From an uncultured Aliarcobacter sp. (GTDB lineage Bacteria; Campylobacterota; Campylobacteria; Campylobacterales; Arcobacteraceae): a stretch of 6,792 nt of DNA. The first letter of the stretch is position 1; each line of letters begins with the position of its first letter. Shown here piece by piece: positions 1-6,227 of this stretch. Under the pieces are notes generated by a model that was not told the origin of the DNA, made no database searches, and saw nothing but the letters and a program-made list of their open reading frames with translations. The position numbers were made by a program, and so were the translations under genes. The stretch lies in contig CANRCH010000095.1 in the NCBI GenBank assembly GCA_947629065.1, forward strand, positions 1-6,792, written 5' to 3'.

Positions 1-1814
1 AAACAAGAGTTTATCTCTTCAATTTCAATTTCAAGTTTATCAATCTCATCTGGTAATTTATCATAATCTCTTTGTTCATTAAAAGATAGTTTTGTCTGTT
101 TTTTTGGCTCTTTTATTATAGTTTGACTGTTTTTCTCTTTTTCAATTTCAAACTCCAGATTATCAAGCTCTTTTAGCTCTTTTTCAATCTCTAAATATTC
201 ACTATATGGTTGAAAACTCTCTTGTATTGTTCCATCACCTTTAAATACAAAAAGTTTTTTTGCAATTTTATCTACAAAATATCTATCGTGTGAAACGAAA
301 ATTAAAGCACCTTGAAAGTTCTCTAAATACTCTTCAAGAATATTAATTGTATGAATATCTAAATCATTTGTAGGTTCATCAAGTATCATACAATCAACTC
401 TTTTTGTAAATAGAAGTGCAAGTGCAACTCTATTTTTCTCTCCACCACTTAAAACTCCAACTTTTTTATCTAAATACTCTTTTGGAAACAAAAAGTTTTT
501 TAAATATCCATATACATGCATATTTCTTCCATCATCAAGTACAACTCTATCTCCACCATTTGGACAGAAAATCTCCATAATAGTTTTGTCATCATCAAGC
601 ATTTCACGATGTTGATCAAAGTAACCTATCTCAAAATCACCTTTTTTGAAACTACCTTTATCTATTTTTAGTTTTTCCATAAAGATTTTTAGAAGTGTTG
701 ATTTTCCACTTCCATTTGGTCCAACTATTGCAATTGTATCTTTTTGCAAAATTCTACTTGTAAAATCTTTGATTAAATGCTTATCTCCTAAAGATTTATA
801 AATATTATCAAGTTCATAAAGCATTTTTTTTCTATTTTGTTGTTTCTCTTCACTATTAAATGATTTTTGCTCTCTTTGAAGCTCTAAACTCATTTTTTTA
901 ATAGCTGCTGGATTAGTTTTTGCTTTTTTCTTTAGTTCAAAATACTCTGCTTTTCTTCTTTCATTTCTTTTTCTTCTAGCAGTTACTCCGTGTTGCATCC
1001 AGTGTGCTTCTTGTTTTACAAGTCGCAAGAGATTGTCATGCTCTTTTTGCATATTTGATAATATTTGTGCTTTTTGCTCTAAATACATAGAGTATCCACC
1101 ATTAAATCTTCTTAATTCTCCACCATCAACTTCAATCACATTTGTTGCAATATTATCAATAAAATATCTATCGTGAGAGATAAAAAGTAGGGTGAAATTG
1201 TTTTTTAAAAGTAACTCTTCTAAAAACTCAACCATATAAACATCTAGGTGGTTTGTAGGCTCATCTAAGAGTAAAACATCTGGTTTTTTAAGAATTAAAC
1301 CAGCCAAACTAACTCGTCTTTGCTCTCCTCCACTTAAGAGATTTACATCTTTAAACTCATACTCTTTTAGTTGGAATTCAACCAAGACTCTTTCAATCAT
1401 ATTGTCTAAATCCCAAGCATTATGAAAATCGATAAAAGTTGCTAACTCACTTTGAGTTCTTAATAAATCCTCATTTTCATACTCAGTTACTAATCTATTT
1501 GTAATATCTTCGTACTTTGTTTTTGCCTCTTTTAGCTCAACAAGTTGATTTTCAATAGCATCTCTTACATTTAAATTTGCTTCAAATTTTGGTTGCTGGT
1601 CTAGCATCTCTATTTTGATACTTCTATCAATAGACATTTCACCGCTATCAGCTTCTGTTTGGTTCATAATGATTTTAAAAAGTGTTGATTTACCTTGACC
1701 GTTTTGTCCAATTACTGCAACTCTTTGCCCTTCAAGAAGTGTAAAGTTTGCATCTTTTAAAATAACTTTTGTGTCATACTGTTTTGAGATATTTTGTAAG
1801 TCTATTAATGCCAT
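1..1814 (-). CDS. uup: ABC-F family ATPase, Uup type (3' end outside window)
   Basis: Soluble tandem-ATPase protein of the ABC-F family. These have no membrane domain and act on the ribosome; E. coli Uup is also linked to transposon precise excision and Holliday-junction binding. By my translation from ATG at 1814-1812, the first ATPase domain has Walker A GQNGQGKST (residues 36-44, K42), signature LSGGE (160-164), Walker B/catalytic Glu DEPTNHLD (184-191, E185) and H-switch SHD (H214). A basic, charged interdomain linker follows (about 240-320, with ARRKRNERR). The second domain has GPNGSGKS (365-372, K371), LSGGE (455-459), DEPTNDLD (479-486, E480) and H509. Residues from about 560 are charged and coiled-coil-like (KLSFNEQRDYDKLPDEI), which matches the Uup C-terminal domain rather than the shorter EttA. 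About 604 codons are read without a stop; E. coli Uup is about 635 residues, so only the last few dozen are missing. The start is supported by AAAGG at 1825-1829. Both ATP sites look intact. Confidence 0.95.
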   Translation of the reverse strand, partial: MALIDLQNISKQYDTKVILKDANFTLLEGQRVAVIGQNGQGKSTLFKIIMNQTEADSGEMSIDRSIKIEMLDQQPKFEANLNVRDAIENQLVELKEAKTKYEDITNRLVTEYENEDLLRTQSELATFIDFHNAWDLDNMIERVLVEFQLKEYEFKDVNLLSGGEQRRVSLAGLILKKPDVLLLDEPTNHLDVYMVEFLEELLLKNNFTLLFISHDRYFIDNIATNVIEVDGGELRRFNGGYSMYLEQKAQILSNMQKEHDNLLRLVKQEAHWMQHGVTARRKRNERRKAEYFELKKKAKTNPAAIKKMSLELQREQKSFNSEEKQQNRKKMLYELDNIYKSLGDKHLIKDFTSRILQKDTIAIVGPNGSGKSTLLKIFMEKLKIDKGSFKKGDFEIGYFDQHREMLDDDKTIMEIFCPNGGDRVVLDDGRNMHVYGYLKNFLFPKEYLDKKVGVLSGGEKNRVALALLFTKRVDCMILDEPTNDLDIHTINILEEYLENFQGALIFVSHDRYFVDKIAKKLFVFKGDGTIQESFQPYSEYLEIEKELKELDNLEFEIEKEKNSQTIIKEPKKQTKLSFNEQRDYDKLPDEIDKLEIEIEEINSC

Positions 1815-1845
1815 AAATAAAAAACCTTTAAAAAAATAAGTAAAT

Positions 1846-1851
1846 ATAATA
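1846..1851 (-). promoter_or_regulatory. Possible -10 box for uup
   Basis: The minus strand reads TATTAT here, about 32 bases upstream of the uup ATG and before its AAAGG ribosome binding site (1825-1829). There is no recognisable -35. In such AT-rich sequence chance matches are common, so this is tentative. The alternative is read-through from the flavoprotein gene 112 bases upstream. Confidence 0.35.
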
Positions 1852-1882
1852 GCAAAAAATGGGTTATATCTGGCTTTTAGTA

Positions 1883-1918
1883 TTTATTTGAATAAAAATA
1901 AATTTCTACTCAAATAAA
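1883..1918 (-). terminator. Weak AT-only inverted repeat after the flavoprotein gene
   Basis: Nine-base arms TTTATTTGA (1883-1891) and TCAAATAAA (1910-1918) are separated by an 18-base loop. They lie just beyond the stop of the 1927-2517 gene in its direction of transcription. The arms are almost all A/T and no clean U tract follows on the minus strand, so termination would be weak. It may simply separate that gene loosely from uup. Confidence 0.3.
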
Positions 1919-1926
1919 AATCTGGA

Positions 1927-2517
1927 TTAAATCTTCACATCGTGAACAATAGCAACTTTTCCACACCAAGATTTTAAAATATCACAAGCAACTTTTGTTC
2001 CATCACCACTAGCACATGCAAACATAGAAGGAACTCCACTAGCAAGTCCAGCTACATAAACACCATTTGTTACAAGATTATTTTCATTTTTTAACATTAT
2101 TTTATTTGGTTTTGGAGCGAAGATATTTTCTATTACTTCAACTTCAGAAAAATCAATCTCAAAACTATGCATTCCTGTAGCTAGGATTATGATTTTTGCT
2201 TCATAGTTTTGATTTTCACCAAATACTGTAAAACCATTTTCAACTCTTTTTATACTTAAAACTTTTTCATCTTTTTGTGTACAAGCAGGGTATATTTTTA
2301 GTTGATTTTTTAGATTATTTATTAAATCAACGCCATTTATTGCTTCAATTCCAGCTACATTTATATATCTTCCAGCATTTAAATCACTTTTATTACTATC
2401 AAGTATTAGATATTTTTTATCTTTTGCCCAATCAAACTTATCATTTGCACTTGCAAGTGTTAAAGCAGCTCCATATCCAGCAGCCCCAGCACCAATAATT
2501 AATACATCATAACTCAT
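1927..2517 (-). CDS. Compact FAD-binding oxidoreductase, thioredoxin-reductase-like without NADPH domain
   Basis: Flavoprotein of the pyridine nucleotide-disulfide oxidoreductase fold. The N-terminus has the dinucleotide-binding GAGAAG (residues 9-14, GxGxxG) after a hydrophobic strand, then an acidic residue (D40) ending the second strand, as expected for FAD ribose contact. ILATGMHS (111-118) is the usual strand-plus-ATG motif. NGVYVAGLASGVPSMFACAS (151-170) matches the C-terminal FAD segment that in thioredoxin reductase reads GVFAAGD; here the Asp that contacts the flavin ribityl phosphate is Leu158. The length is 196 against about 310 for thioredoxin reductase. The missing part is the central NADPH domain, and no CxxC is present (cysteines at 79, 168, 178 and 185). 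It is not a broken gene: both halves of the FAD domain are joined in one open frame with normal ends. Substrate and electron partner are unknown. The ATG at 2517 is preceded by AAGGAAAA. It lies upstream of uup on the same strand with a 112-base gap. Confidence 0.85.
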   Translation of the reverse strand: MSYDVLIIGAGAAGYGAALTLASANDKFDWAKDKKYLILDSNKSDLNAGRYINVAGIEAINGVDLINNLKNQLKIYPACTQKDEKVLSIKRVENGFTVFGENQNYEAKIIILATGMHSFEIDFSEVEVIENIFAPKPNKIMLKNENNLVTNGVYVAGLASGVPSMFACASGDGTKVACDILKSWCGKVAIVHDVKI

Positions 2518-2532
2518 ATTTTTTCCTTAAAA

Positions 2533-2548
2533 AATTTCTGAAATTATA
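2533..2548 (-). promoter_or_regulatory. -10 box of the flavoprotein gene with overlapping palindrome
   Basis: The minus strand reads TATAAT over 2548-2543, about 26 bases before the start codon, with the AAGGAAAA binding site in between. The 13-base palindrome AATTTC-T-GAAATT (2533-2545) overlaps the -10 box and the expected transcription start, a typical place for a repressor site. The -10 call is fair; the operator idea is inference. Confidence 0.5.
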
Positions 2549-2628
2549 TAAAAAAAAGGTAAGGGAAATCTTAACAATATAAAAAAGCAAAATATAAAGA
2601 ACTAAGTTTAATTTAATTTTAAGAAATG

Positions 2629-2634
2629 TATAAT
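2629..2634 (+). promoter_or_regulatory. -10 box for the 2660 gene
   Basis: A perfect TATAAT preceded by TG one base upstream (TGTATAAT) sits 25 bases before the ATG at 2660. The sequence upstream is T/A periodic (TTTAATTTAATTTT) rather than a TTGACA box, as is common for sigma-70 promoters of Campylobacterota. The ribosome binding site AAAGGAG follows at 2648-2654. Confidence 0.6.
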
Positions 2635-2659
2635 ATTTAATTAATACAAAGGAGCTACC

Positions 2660-3247
2660 ATGCAAATTCAAGGTCAAATGAGTCAAGCTTTAAATATGTA
2701 TCAGCAAAATACAAAAGTAAATAAAGAAAACAAACAAGAAATAGCAAACAGTGATTCAATAGAAGAGGTTATAAATAACTCTGCTGCAAAAGTTGCACTA
2801 TCTATGAATGCACAATATATTTTGTTTGAGATGAATGCAGCTGATATGACAAAAGGAAATATTTTTGGACAATCAGGACTTACAGGTAATCAAGCTGAGG
2901 TTTTAGATTTTTTAGCTGGAAAAGAGACTTTAAGTGGAATGAGTCTTAAAAATATAGGATATGAGGGCAAACCTATTTTAGATTTAACACAAGATGAAGC
3001 AAAAGAGCTTGTAAGTGATGATGGGTTTTTCGGAATAAAACAGACTTCAAATAGAGTTGCAGATTTCGTTTTTGCTTTTTCAGGGGATGATATAAGTAAA
3101 CTTGAAAAAGGAAGAGAAGGAATTGTAAGAGGTTTTGATGAAGCAAACAAAATGTTTGGTGGAAATTTACCTGAAATTTCATATAAAACTCAAGAAAGAA
3201 CATTAGAGCTAATTGATGCAAGAATAGCTGAATTAAGAGGAGAGTAA
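2660..3247 (+). CDS. Conserved-looking protein of unknown function, 195 residues
   Basis: I do not recognise a function. The protein is hydrophilic, with no signal peptide or membrane segment, so it is probably cytoplasmic. The first 40 residues are rich in Q, N and K and look disordered. A helical stretch follows (about 33-65, SIEEVINNSAAKVALSMNAQ). Residues 110-195 form a second, likely helical domain with a distinct pattern: RVADFVFAFSGDD (132-144), GFDEANKMFGG (158-168) and LPEISYKTQERTLELIDARI (170-189). From memory that tail resembles a domain of unknown function (possibly DUF5610) found in other proteobacterial proteins; a profile search is needed to confirm. Similar Campylobacterota proteins are sometimes labelled hydrogenase-4 component G, but there is no hydrogenase gene nearby and I see no basis for that name. 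A strong AAAGGAG and its own TATAAT support the start. The gene is monocistronic, and its stop codon lies in a hairpin. Confidence 0.85.
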   Translation: MQIQGQMSQALNMYQQNTKVNKENKQEIANSDSIEEVINNSAAKVALSMNAQYILFEMNAADMTKGNIFGQSGLTGNQAEVLDFLAGKETLSGMSLKNIGYEGKPILDLTQDEAKELVSDDGFFGIKQTSNRVADFVFAFSGDDISKLEKGREGIVRGFDEANKMFGGNLPEISYKTQERTLELIDARIAELRGE

Positions 3248-3262
3248 AACTACTCCTCTTAA
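3233..3262. terminator. Hairpin between convergent genes, containing the stop codon of the 2660 gene
   Basis: Perfect ten-base arms TTAAGAGGAG (3233-3242) and CTCCTCTTAA (3253-3262) enclose ten bases. Inside, AGT (3243-3245) can pair with ACT (3249-3251), leaving one bulged A and an AAA loop. It is by far the most stable hairpin in this neighbourhood and sits between two genes that end towards each other, so a shared terminator is likely. However, neither strand has a U tract directly after the stem (an A7 follows on the plus strand), so it is not a textbook intrinsic terminator. Confidence 0.45.
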
Positions 3263-3273
3263 AAAAACTTTAA

Positions 3274-3762
3274 TTAAAACATTTTAGGATACTCAAAAAA
3301 CTCTAATTTAGAGTTATTTTTAGAAATCTCTTTCCATGAATCTGTATAAAAAACTATTTTTAAAACACCACTTGTAGGAATATTTTCATAAAATTCTCCT
3401 AGTAAAAAATCACTTAAATCATTTAATCCAGGATTATGACCTATAAAAAATAGTTGATTTACACTATTTGGAACATTTTTTATAACATTTAAAAGATTTT
3501 CATAAGGTGCTTCATAAATTGAGTTTTCAAAAACTACATCTTTTTTATATTTAAACTCTTTTAAAAAATATTCTAAAGTTAGTTTTGTTCTAAGTGATGG
3601 TGAAGATATTATTAAATCAGGATTTAAGCCTTTCTCTTTTAATCTTTTTGCCATAAAAGGCGCATTTTCTTTTCCTCTTTTATTTAAAGGTCTATCAAAA
3701 TCATCTAAAGAACTATCTTTCCAAGATGATTTTGCATGTCTTATTAGTATTAACTCTTTCAT
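3274..3762 (-). CDS. SixA-like histidine phosphatase family protein
   Basis: Member of the histidine phosphatase (phosphoglycerate mutase-like) superfamily, SixA/COG2062 branch. SixA in E. coli removes phosphate from a histidine of phosphotransfer proteins; the target here is unknown. The protein is 162 residues, close to the 161 of E. coli SixA. The catalytic core is complete: ILIRHAKSSW (5-14) supplies R8 and the phosphorylated H9; ISSPSLRTKLT (52-62) supplies R58; E84 in SIYEAPYEN is a candidate general acid; FIGHNPGLND (106-115) supplies H109. DFDRPLNKRGKENA (21-34) is typical of this branch. There is no signal peptide, so it is cytosolic. The ATG at 3762 is preceded by TAGGAG and a TATAAT box. 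It stands alone between a convergent and a co-directional gene with an 80-base gap upstream. Specificity for phosphohistidine cannot be told from sequence; related members act on small phosphates. Confidence 0.92.
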   Translation of the reverse strand: MKELILIRHAKSSWKDSSLDDFDRPLNKRGKENAPFMAKRLKEKGLNPDLIISSPSLRTKLTLEYFLKEFKYKKDVVFENSIYEAPYENLLNVIKNVPNSVNQLFFIGHNPGLNDLSDFLLGEFYENIPTSGVLKIVFYTDSWKEISKNNSKLEFFEYPKMF

Positions 3763-3782
3763 AAAAACTCCTATAAAATATA

Positions 3783-3788
3783 ATTATA
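3783..3788 (-). promoter_or_regulatory. -10 box of the histidine phosphatase gene
   Basis: The minus strand reads TATAAT over 3788-3783, about 20 bases before the ATG, with TAGGAG between. Upstream, in the -35 position, is the inverted repeat ATAAGT-AAA-ACTTAT (3797-3811), which could bind a regulator. The short distance to the start implies a very short leader. Confidence 0.45.
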
Positions 3789-3796
3789 AATCAAAC

Positions 3797-3811
3797 ATAA
3801 GTAAAACTTAT
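3797..3811. repeat. Short perfect inverted repeat upstream of the phosphatase gene
   Basis: Arms ATAAGT (3797-3802) and ACTTAT (3806-3811) flank AAA. The repeat falls about where the -35 region of the phosphatase promoter would be. It may be an operator or chance in AT-rich DNA; no T tract follows on either strand to suggest a terminator. Confidence 0.3.
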
Positions 3812-3842
3812 AAAGATATAAACAAATTTTAATCTACAATAG

Positions 3843-4058
3843 CTATAATTTCGACTTAGGATTTAGTTTTGCCTTAAATTTTTTTGGCAAATGAGCAAAA
3901 ACCATTTTACTATTTTTGATAAATTCACCTTTTTCAAAAATAGCAATATCCAAGTTCATAGTAGATTTATTAAACTTAAGAAGTTTAATTGTTTGTTCTC
4001 TCTCCTCAAACATTAAATTTTCACTCATTAAATCTACTATATCTTTGTTTTTACTCAA
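3843..4058 (-). CDS. Small protein of unknown function, 71 residues, TTG start
   Basis: I do not recognise this protein. It is soluble and basic at the C-terminus (LPKKFKAKLNPKSKL), with an acidic N-terminal helix (IVDLMSENLMFEEREQTIKL) and a middle part that could form strands (MNLDIAIFEKGEFI). It is probably real. The TTG at 4058-4056 has an excellent AGAGGAG five bases upstream, and a TATAAT box lies a further 15-20 bases upstream. The reading frame has sensible amphipathic composition, and the gap between flanking genes would otherwise be about 340 bases. It is transcribed away from the permease gene, with 47 bases between the two starts, and ends 80 bases before the phosphatase start on the same strand. 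The lysine-rich tail could contact nucleic acid or acidic partners, but that is only composition. Confidence 0.7.
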   Translation of the reverse strand: MSKNKDIVDLMSENLMFEEREQTIKLLKFNKSTMNLDIAIFEKGEFIKNSKMVFAHLPKKFKAKLNPKSKL

Positions 4059-4082
4059 ACTAACTCCTCTTAAATTTAAAAA

Positions 4083-4088
4083 ATTATA
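4083..4088 (-). promoter_or_regulatory. -10 box of the 71-residue gene
   Basis: The minus strand reads GATATAAT with TATAAT over 4088-4083, 24 bases before the TTG start and followed by AGAGGAG. The space between the divergent genes is only 47 bases, so the permease promoter must overlap this one or lie within the small gene. Confidence 0.5.
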
Positions 4089-4105
4089 TCTAATAGGATT
4101 TTATA

Positions 4106-5077
4106 ATGCAAGAACAGATAAAAGCAATTCCTTCAAATAGGTTGCAATTTTTCCCGATTATGATGTTTGCCACAGTTATGGGGCTTGGTGGATTAACTTT
4201 GGTTTTTGAAAGATTAAATATTGTTATAGGTTTTCCACAATTTATTGGAACTACACTTTTAAGTATTACGGTTATTGTATTTACTTTGGCAACTTTGACA
4301 TATTTAGCAAAAATAATAAAATATTCAAATGAAGTAAAAGCTGAGATGACTCATCCAATTAGAGTAAACTTTTTTGCAGCTTTTTCAATATCGATGCTAA
4401 TAATTGCAGGTGCATTTCACGGCTACAACTTAGAGGTTTCAAAACTATTTTTCTTTTTTGGTATGGGATTTCATACATTTTTCACATTTTATACAGTTAA
4501 ATTTTGGATAAATAATAATTTAGAGATAATGCACTCAAACCCAGCTTGGTTTATTCCTATTGTTGGAAATTTAATTGTGCCAATTGCTGGAGTTGGATTT
4601 ATTGATAATCAATTTTTATACTTTTATTTTTCAATAGGAATGTTTTTTTGGATAGTTCTGTTTGCAATTATTTTAAATAGAATTATATTTCATAATCCAT
4701 TTGCACCAAAATTTATGCCAACACTATTTATACTGATTGCACCACCTGCTATTGGGTTTTTATCATATATTAGATTAACAGGTGAACTTGATTTTTTCGC
4801 ACAAATGCTTTTTAATCTTGGAATATTTTTTACAATTTTAGTTTTTGTAATGTATAAAAAGTTTTTAAAAATTGCATTTTTTATCTCTTGGTGGGCATTT
4901 ACTTTTCCTTTGGCTGCTGTTACATTGAGTTCTATTTTAATGTATGATTTAACACAAAACTCTTTATTTGAGTATCTTTCATATGTTTTAGCACTAATTA
5001 CATCTATTGTTGTTTTAATAGTTGCTATTAAAACAATTTCTCATATGATGAAAAAAGAGATCTGTATAATGGAATAA
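4106..5077 (+). CDS. TDT/SLAC1-family permease (TehA-like)
   Basis: Integral inner-membrane protein of the tellurite-resistance/dicarboxylate transporter family, the fold of Haemophilus TehA and the plant anion channel SLAC1. Its 323 residues carry about ten hydrophobic segments (roughly 15-35, 46-70, 88-106, 112-134, 145-163, 169-190, 205-222, 230-250, 256-280 and 287-312). Family-like motifs are HPIRVNFF (83-90), NPAWFIPIVGNLIVPIAG (145-162), APPAIGFLSY (212-221) and SWWAFTFPLAAVT (261-273). The last is in the ninth helix, where the TehA and SLAC1 pores are closed by a phenylalanine; F265 or F267 would be the candidate. Members move monovalent anions or C4-dicarboxylates, sulfite or tellurite, and the substrate here cannot be told. 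There is no tehB methyltransferase in the window, so a tellurite role is not supported. The ATG at 4106 has a modest AGGA (4095-4098); the N-terminus IPSNRLQFFPIMMFA fits the family, favouring this start over later ones. There is no partner gene. Confidence 0.9.
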   Translation: MQEQIKAIPSNRLQFFPIMMFATVMGLGGLTLVFERLNIVIGFPQFIGTTLLSITVIVFTLATLTYLAKIIKYSNEVKAEMTHPIRVNFFAAFSISMLIIAGAFHGYNLEVSKLFFFFGMGFHTFFTFYTVKFWINNNLEIMHSNPAWFIPIVGNLIVPIAGVGFIDNQFLYFYFSIGMFFWIVLFAIILNRIIFHNPFAPKFMPTLFILIAPPAIGFLSYIRLTGELDFFAQMLFNLGIFFTILVFVMYKKFLKIAFFISWWAFTFPLAAVTLSSILMYDLTQNSLFEYLSYVLALITSIVVLIVAIKTISHMMKKEICIME

Positions 5078-5107
5078 AAAGCTAAAATTTCCTTAAAAAT
5101 ATATCGA

Positions 5108-5113
5108 TATAAT
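5108..5113 (+). promoter_or_regulatory. -10 box for the aldo/keto reductase gene
   Basis: A perfect TATAAT (in CGATATAAT) lies 40 bases before the ATG at 5154, in the 76-base gap after the permease gene. A start of transcription around 5120 would give a leader of about 35 bases carrying AAAAGG at 5142-5147. Confidence 0.55.
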
Positions 5114-5153
5114 AAAGCCTTAAATATAAAATTAAAAATATAAAAGGCTTTTT
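5114..5153 (+). promoter_or_regulatory. Inverted repeat covering the reductase ribosome binding site, followed by T5
   Basis: Arms AAAGCCTT (5114-5121) and AAGGCTTT (5144-5151) are separated by 22 A/T bases. The T run spans 5149-5153, directly before the ATG at 5154. On a transcript reading through from the permease gene this stem would hide the AAAAGG binding site and could act as a weak intrinsic terminator. On a transcript started from the TATAAT box at 5108 the left arm would be mostly absent and the site free. This is inference from pairing only. Confidence 0.4.
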
Positions 5154-6173
5154 ATGGAATTTAGATATATAGGAAAAAGTGGTTTAAGAGTAAGTAGTCT
5201 ATGTATGGGAACTATGACTTTTGGAAGTACCACAGATGAAAAAGAGGCATTTGCTATTTTAGATGCTGCTTATGATAGAGGAATAAACTTTTACGATACA
5301 GCTGAACTCTATCCAGTAAGTCCCAAAAAAGAGACTGTTGGTTTAACTGAAAAAATAGTAGCAAAATGGCTAAAAACAAAACCAAGAGATAGCATTATTC
5401 TAGCTACAAAAATAGCTGGAGCTGCAAGTGGATGGTTTGTACCACCTGTTAGGCACGGACTTACAGCAATTGATAGTTTTCATATAAAAAGAGCAGTTGA
5501 AGGGAGTTTAAAACGACTTGAAACTGATTATATAGATTTATATCAAATGCATTGGCCAGATACAATTGTGCCTATTGAAGAGAGTTTAAAAGCTTTTGAT
5601 GATTTAGTTCGTGAAGGAAAGGTGCGATATTTAGGAACTTCAAACGATAGTGCTTATGGACTAACAAAAGCAAATGAAATAAGCAAAAATAAAAACCTTG
5701 CAAGATTTGAATCTATTCAAAATAATTTCTCACTATTAAACCCACGATTTCATGATGAATTAGCTACTGTTTGTAGAAATGAAAAAATCTCACTTCTTCC
5801 ATATTCCCCAATTGCTGGTGGAGTTTTAAGTGGAAAGTATAATAATGATTTCGTATCTTCAGATGTACGATTTGCAATATATTTAAAAAATAGTAATAAA
5901 AGAGTTCAAGCAATGGCACATAGATTTGTAAATCCTAAAACTCTTGAAGCTACAAAAGAGTATTTGAGTTTGGCAAAAGAGCTTGGAATTTCGCCTGTTA
6001 CTTTAGCTGTTGCTTATTCAAAAGAGTTTGATTTTGTAGCATCAACTATAATTGGAGCTAGAAAACAAGAGCAGTTAAAAGAGAGTTTTGAAGCAATTGA
6101 TTATAAACTAAATAGCCAAACTATGGAAAAAATAGAAGAAATTCAAAAAAATATTTTATATCCTATGGGATAA
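5154..6173 (+). CDS. Aldo/keto reductase, Tas-like
   Basis: NADPH-dependent oxidoreductase of the aldo/keto reductase superfamily, a cytosolic TIM barrel that reduces carbonyls to alcohols. The catalytic tetrad is intact: D48 and Y53 in FYDTAELYP (47-54), K86 in ILATKIAG (82-89), and H133 in YQMHWPD (130-136). Cofactor-binding segments are GTSND (161-165), LLPYSPIAGGVLSGKY (214-229) and STIIGARKQEQL (297-308). The N-terminal MEFRYIGKSGLRVSSLCMGTM and the YPVSPKKETVGLTE stretch (53-66) are close in pattern to E. coli Tas, and its length of 339 is near the 346 of Tas. The segment before H110 is shorter than in Tas and the loop after H133 lacks the Tas insertion. Tas was found as a suppressor of tyrosine auxotrophy, but the natural substrate of this group is unclear, so the symbol is withheld. 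The ATG at 5154 has AAAAGG at 5142-5147. The gene is alone on its transcript, with a 180-base spacer after it. Confidence 0.94.
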   Translation: MEFRYIGKSGLRVSSLCMGTMTFGSTTDEKEAFAILDAAYDRGINFYDTAELYPVSPKKETVGLTEKIVAKWLKTKPRDSIILATKIAGAASGWFVPPVRHGLTAIDSFHIKRAVEGSLKRLETDYIDLYQMHWPDTIVPIEESLKAFDDLVREGKVRYLGTSNDSAYGLTKANEISKNKNLARFESIQNNFSLLNPRFHDELATVCRNEKISLLPYSPIAGGVLSGKYNNDFVSSDVRFAIYLKNSNKRVQAMAHRFVNPKTLEATKEYLSLAKELGISPVTLAVAYSKEFDFVASTIIGARKQEQLKESFEAIDYKLNSQTMEKIEEIQKNILYPMG

Positions 6174-6190
6174 TAAATCTACATACATAA

Positions 6191-6210
6191 TATTTTAACT
6201 ACTTAAAATA
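6191..6210 (+). terminator. AT-only hairpin shortly after the reductase gene
   Basis: A perfect eight-base stem, TATTTTAA (6191-6198) and TTAAAATA (6203-6210), with loop CTAC, begins 18 bases after the reductase stop. There is no G/C pair and no U tract follows, so any termination would be weak. The stronger G/C hairpin at 6228-6249 may do more. Confidence 0.3.
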
Positions 6211-6227
6211 ACTACTAACATTACTTG

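Noticed and set aside
271..1180. Similar stretches near 275-290 and 1161-1176 as a DNA repeat
   Set aside because: Both encode the SHDRYF H-switch of the two ATPase domains of Uup; this is protein-family similarity, not a separate repeat element.
2277..2498. 73-residue open frame on the plus strand inside the flavoprotein gene
   Set aside because: Antisense to a clear FAD-binding protein; composition (runs of L, Q, H and Y) is that of a reverse-frame shadow; no ribosome binding site.
2890..3221. Two open frames on the minus strand inside the 195-residue gene
   Set aside because: They overlap each other and a well-supported plus-strand gene; compositions rich in S/P or L/H/F are artefactual and no start signals are seen.
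4102..4107. TATAAT overlapping the permease start codon as a promoter
   Set aside because: Transcription would begin inside the coding sequence and remove the N-terminus, which fits the permease family; likely a chance match in AT-rich DNA.
3916..4140. 74-residue open frame on the plus strand across the 71-residue gene and the permease start
   Set aside because: Antisense to the small gene, which has much better start signals, and overlaps the permease N-terminus out of frame.
4106..5077. Tellurite-resistance operon
   Set aside because: Only a TDT-family permease is present; no tehB methyltransferase or ter genes lie nearby, and the family transports several anions.
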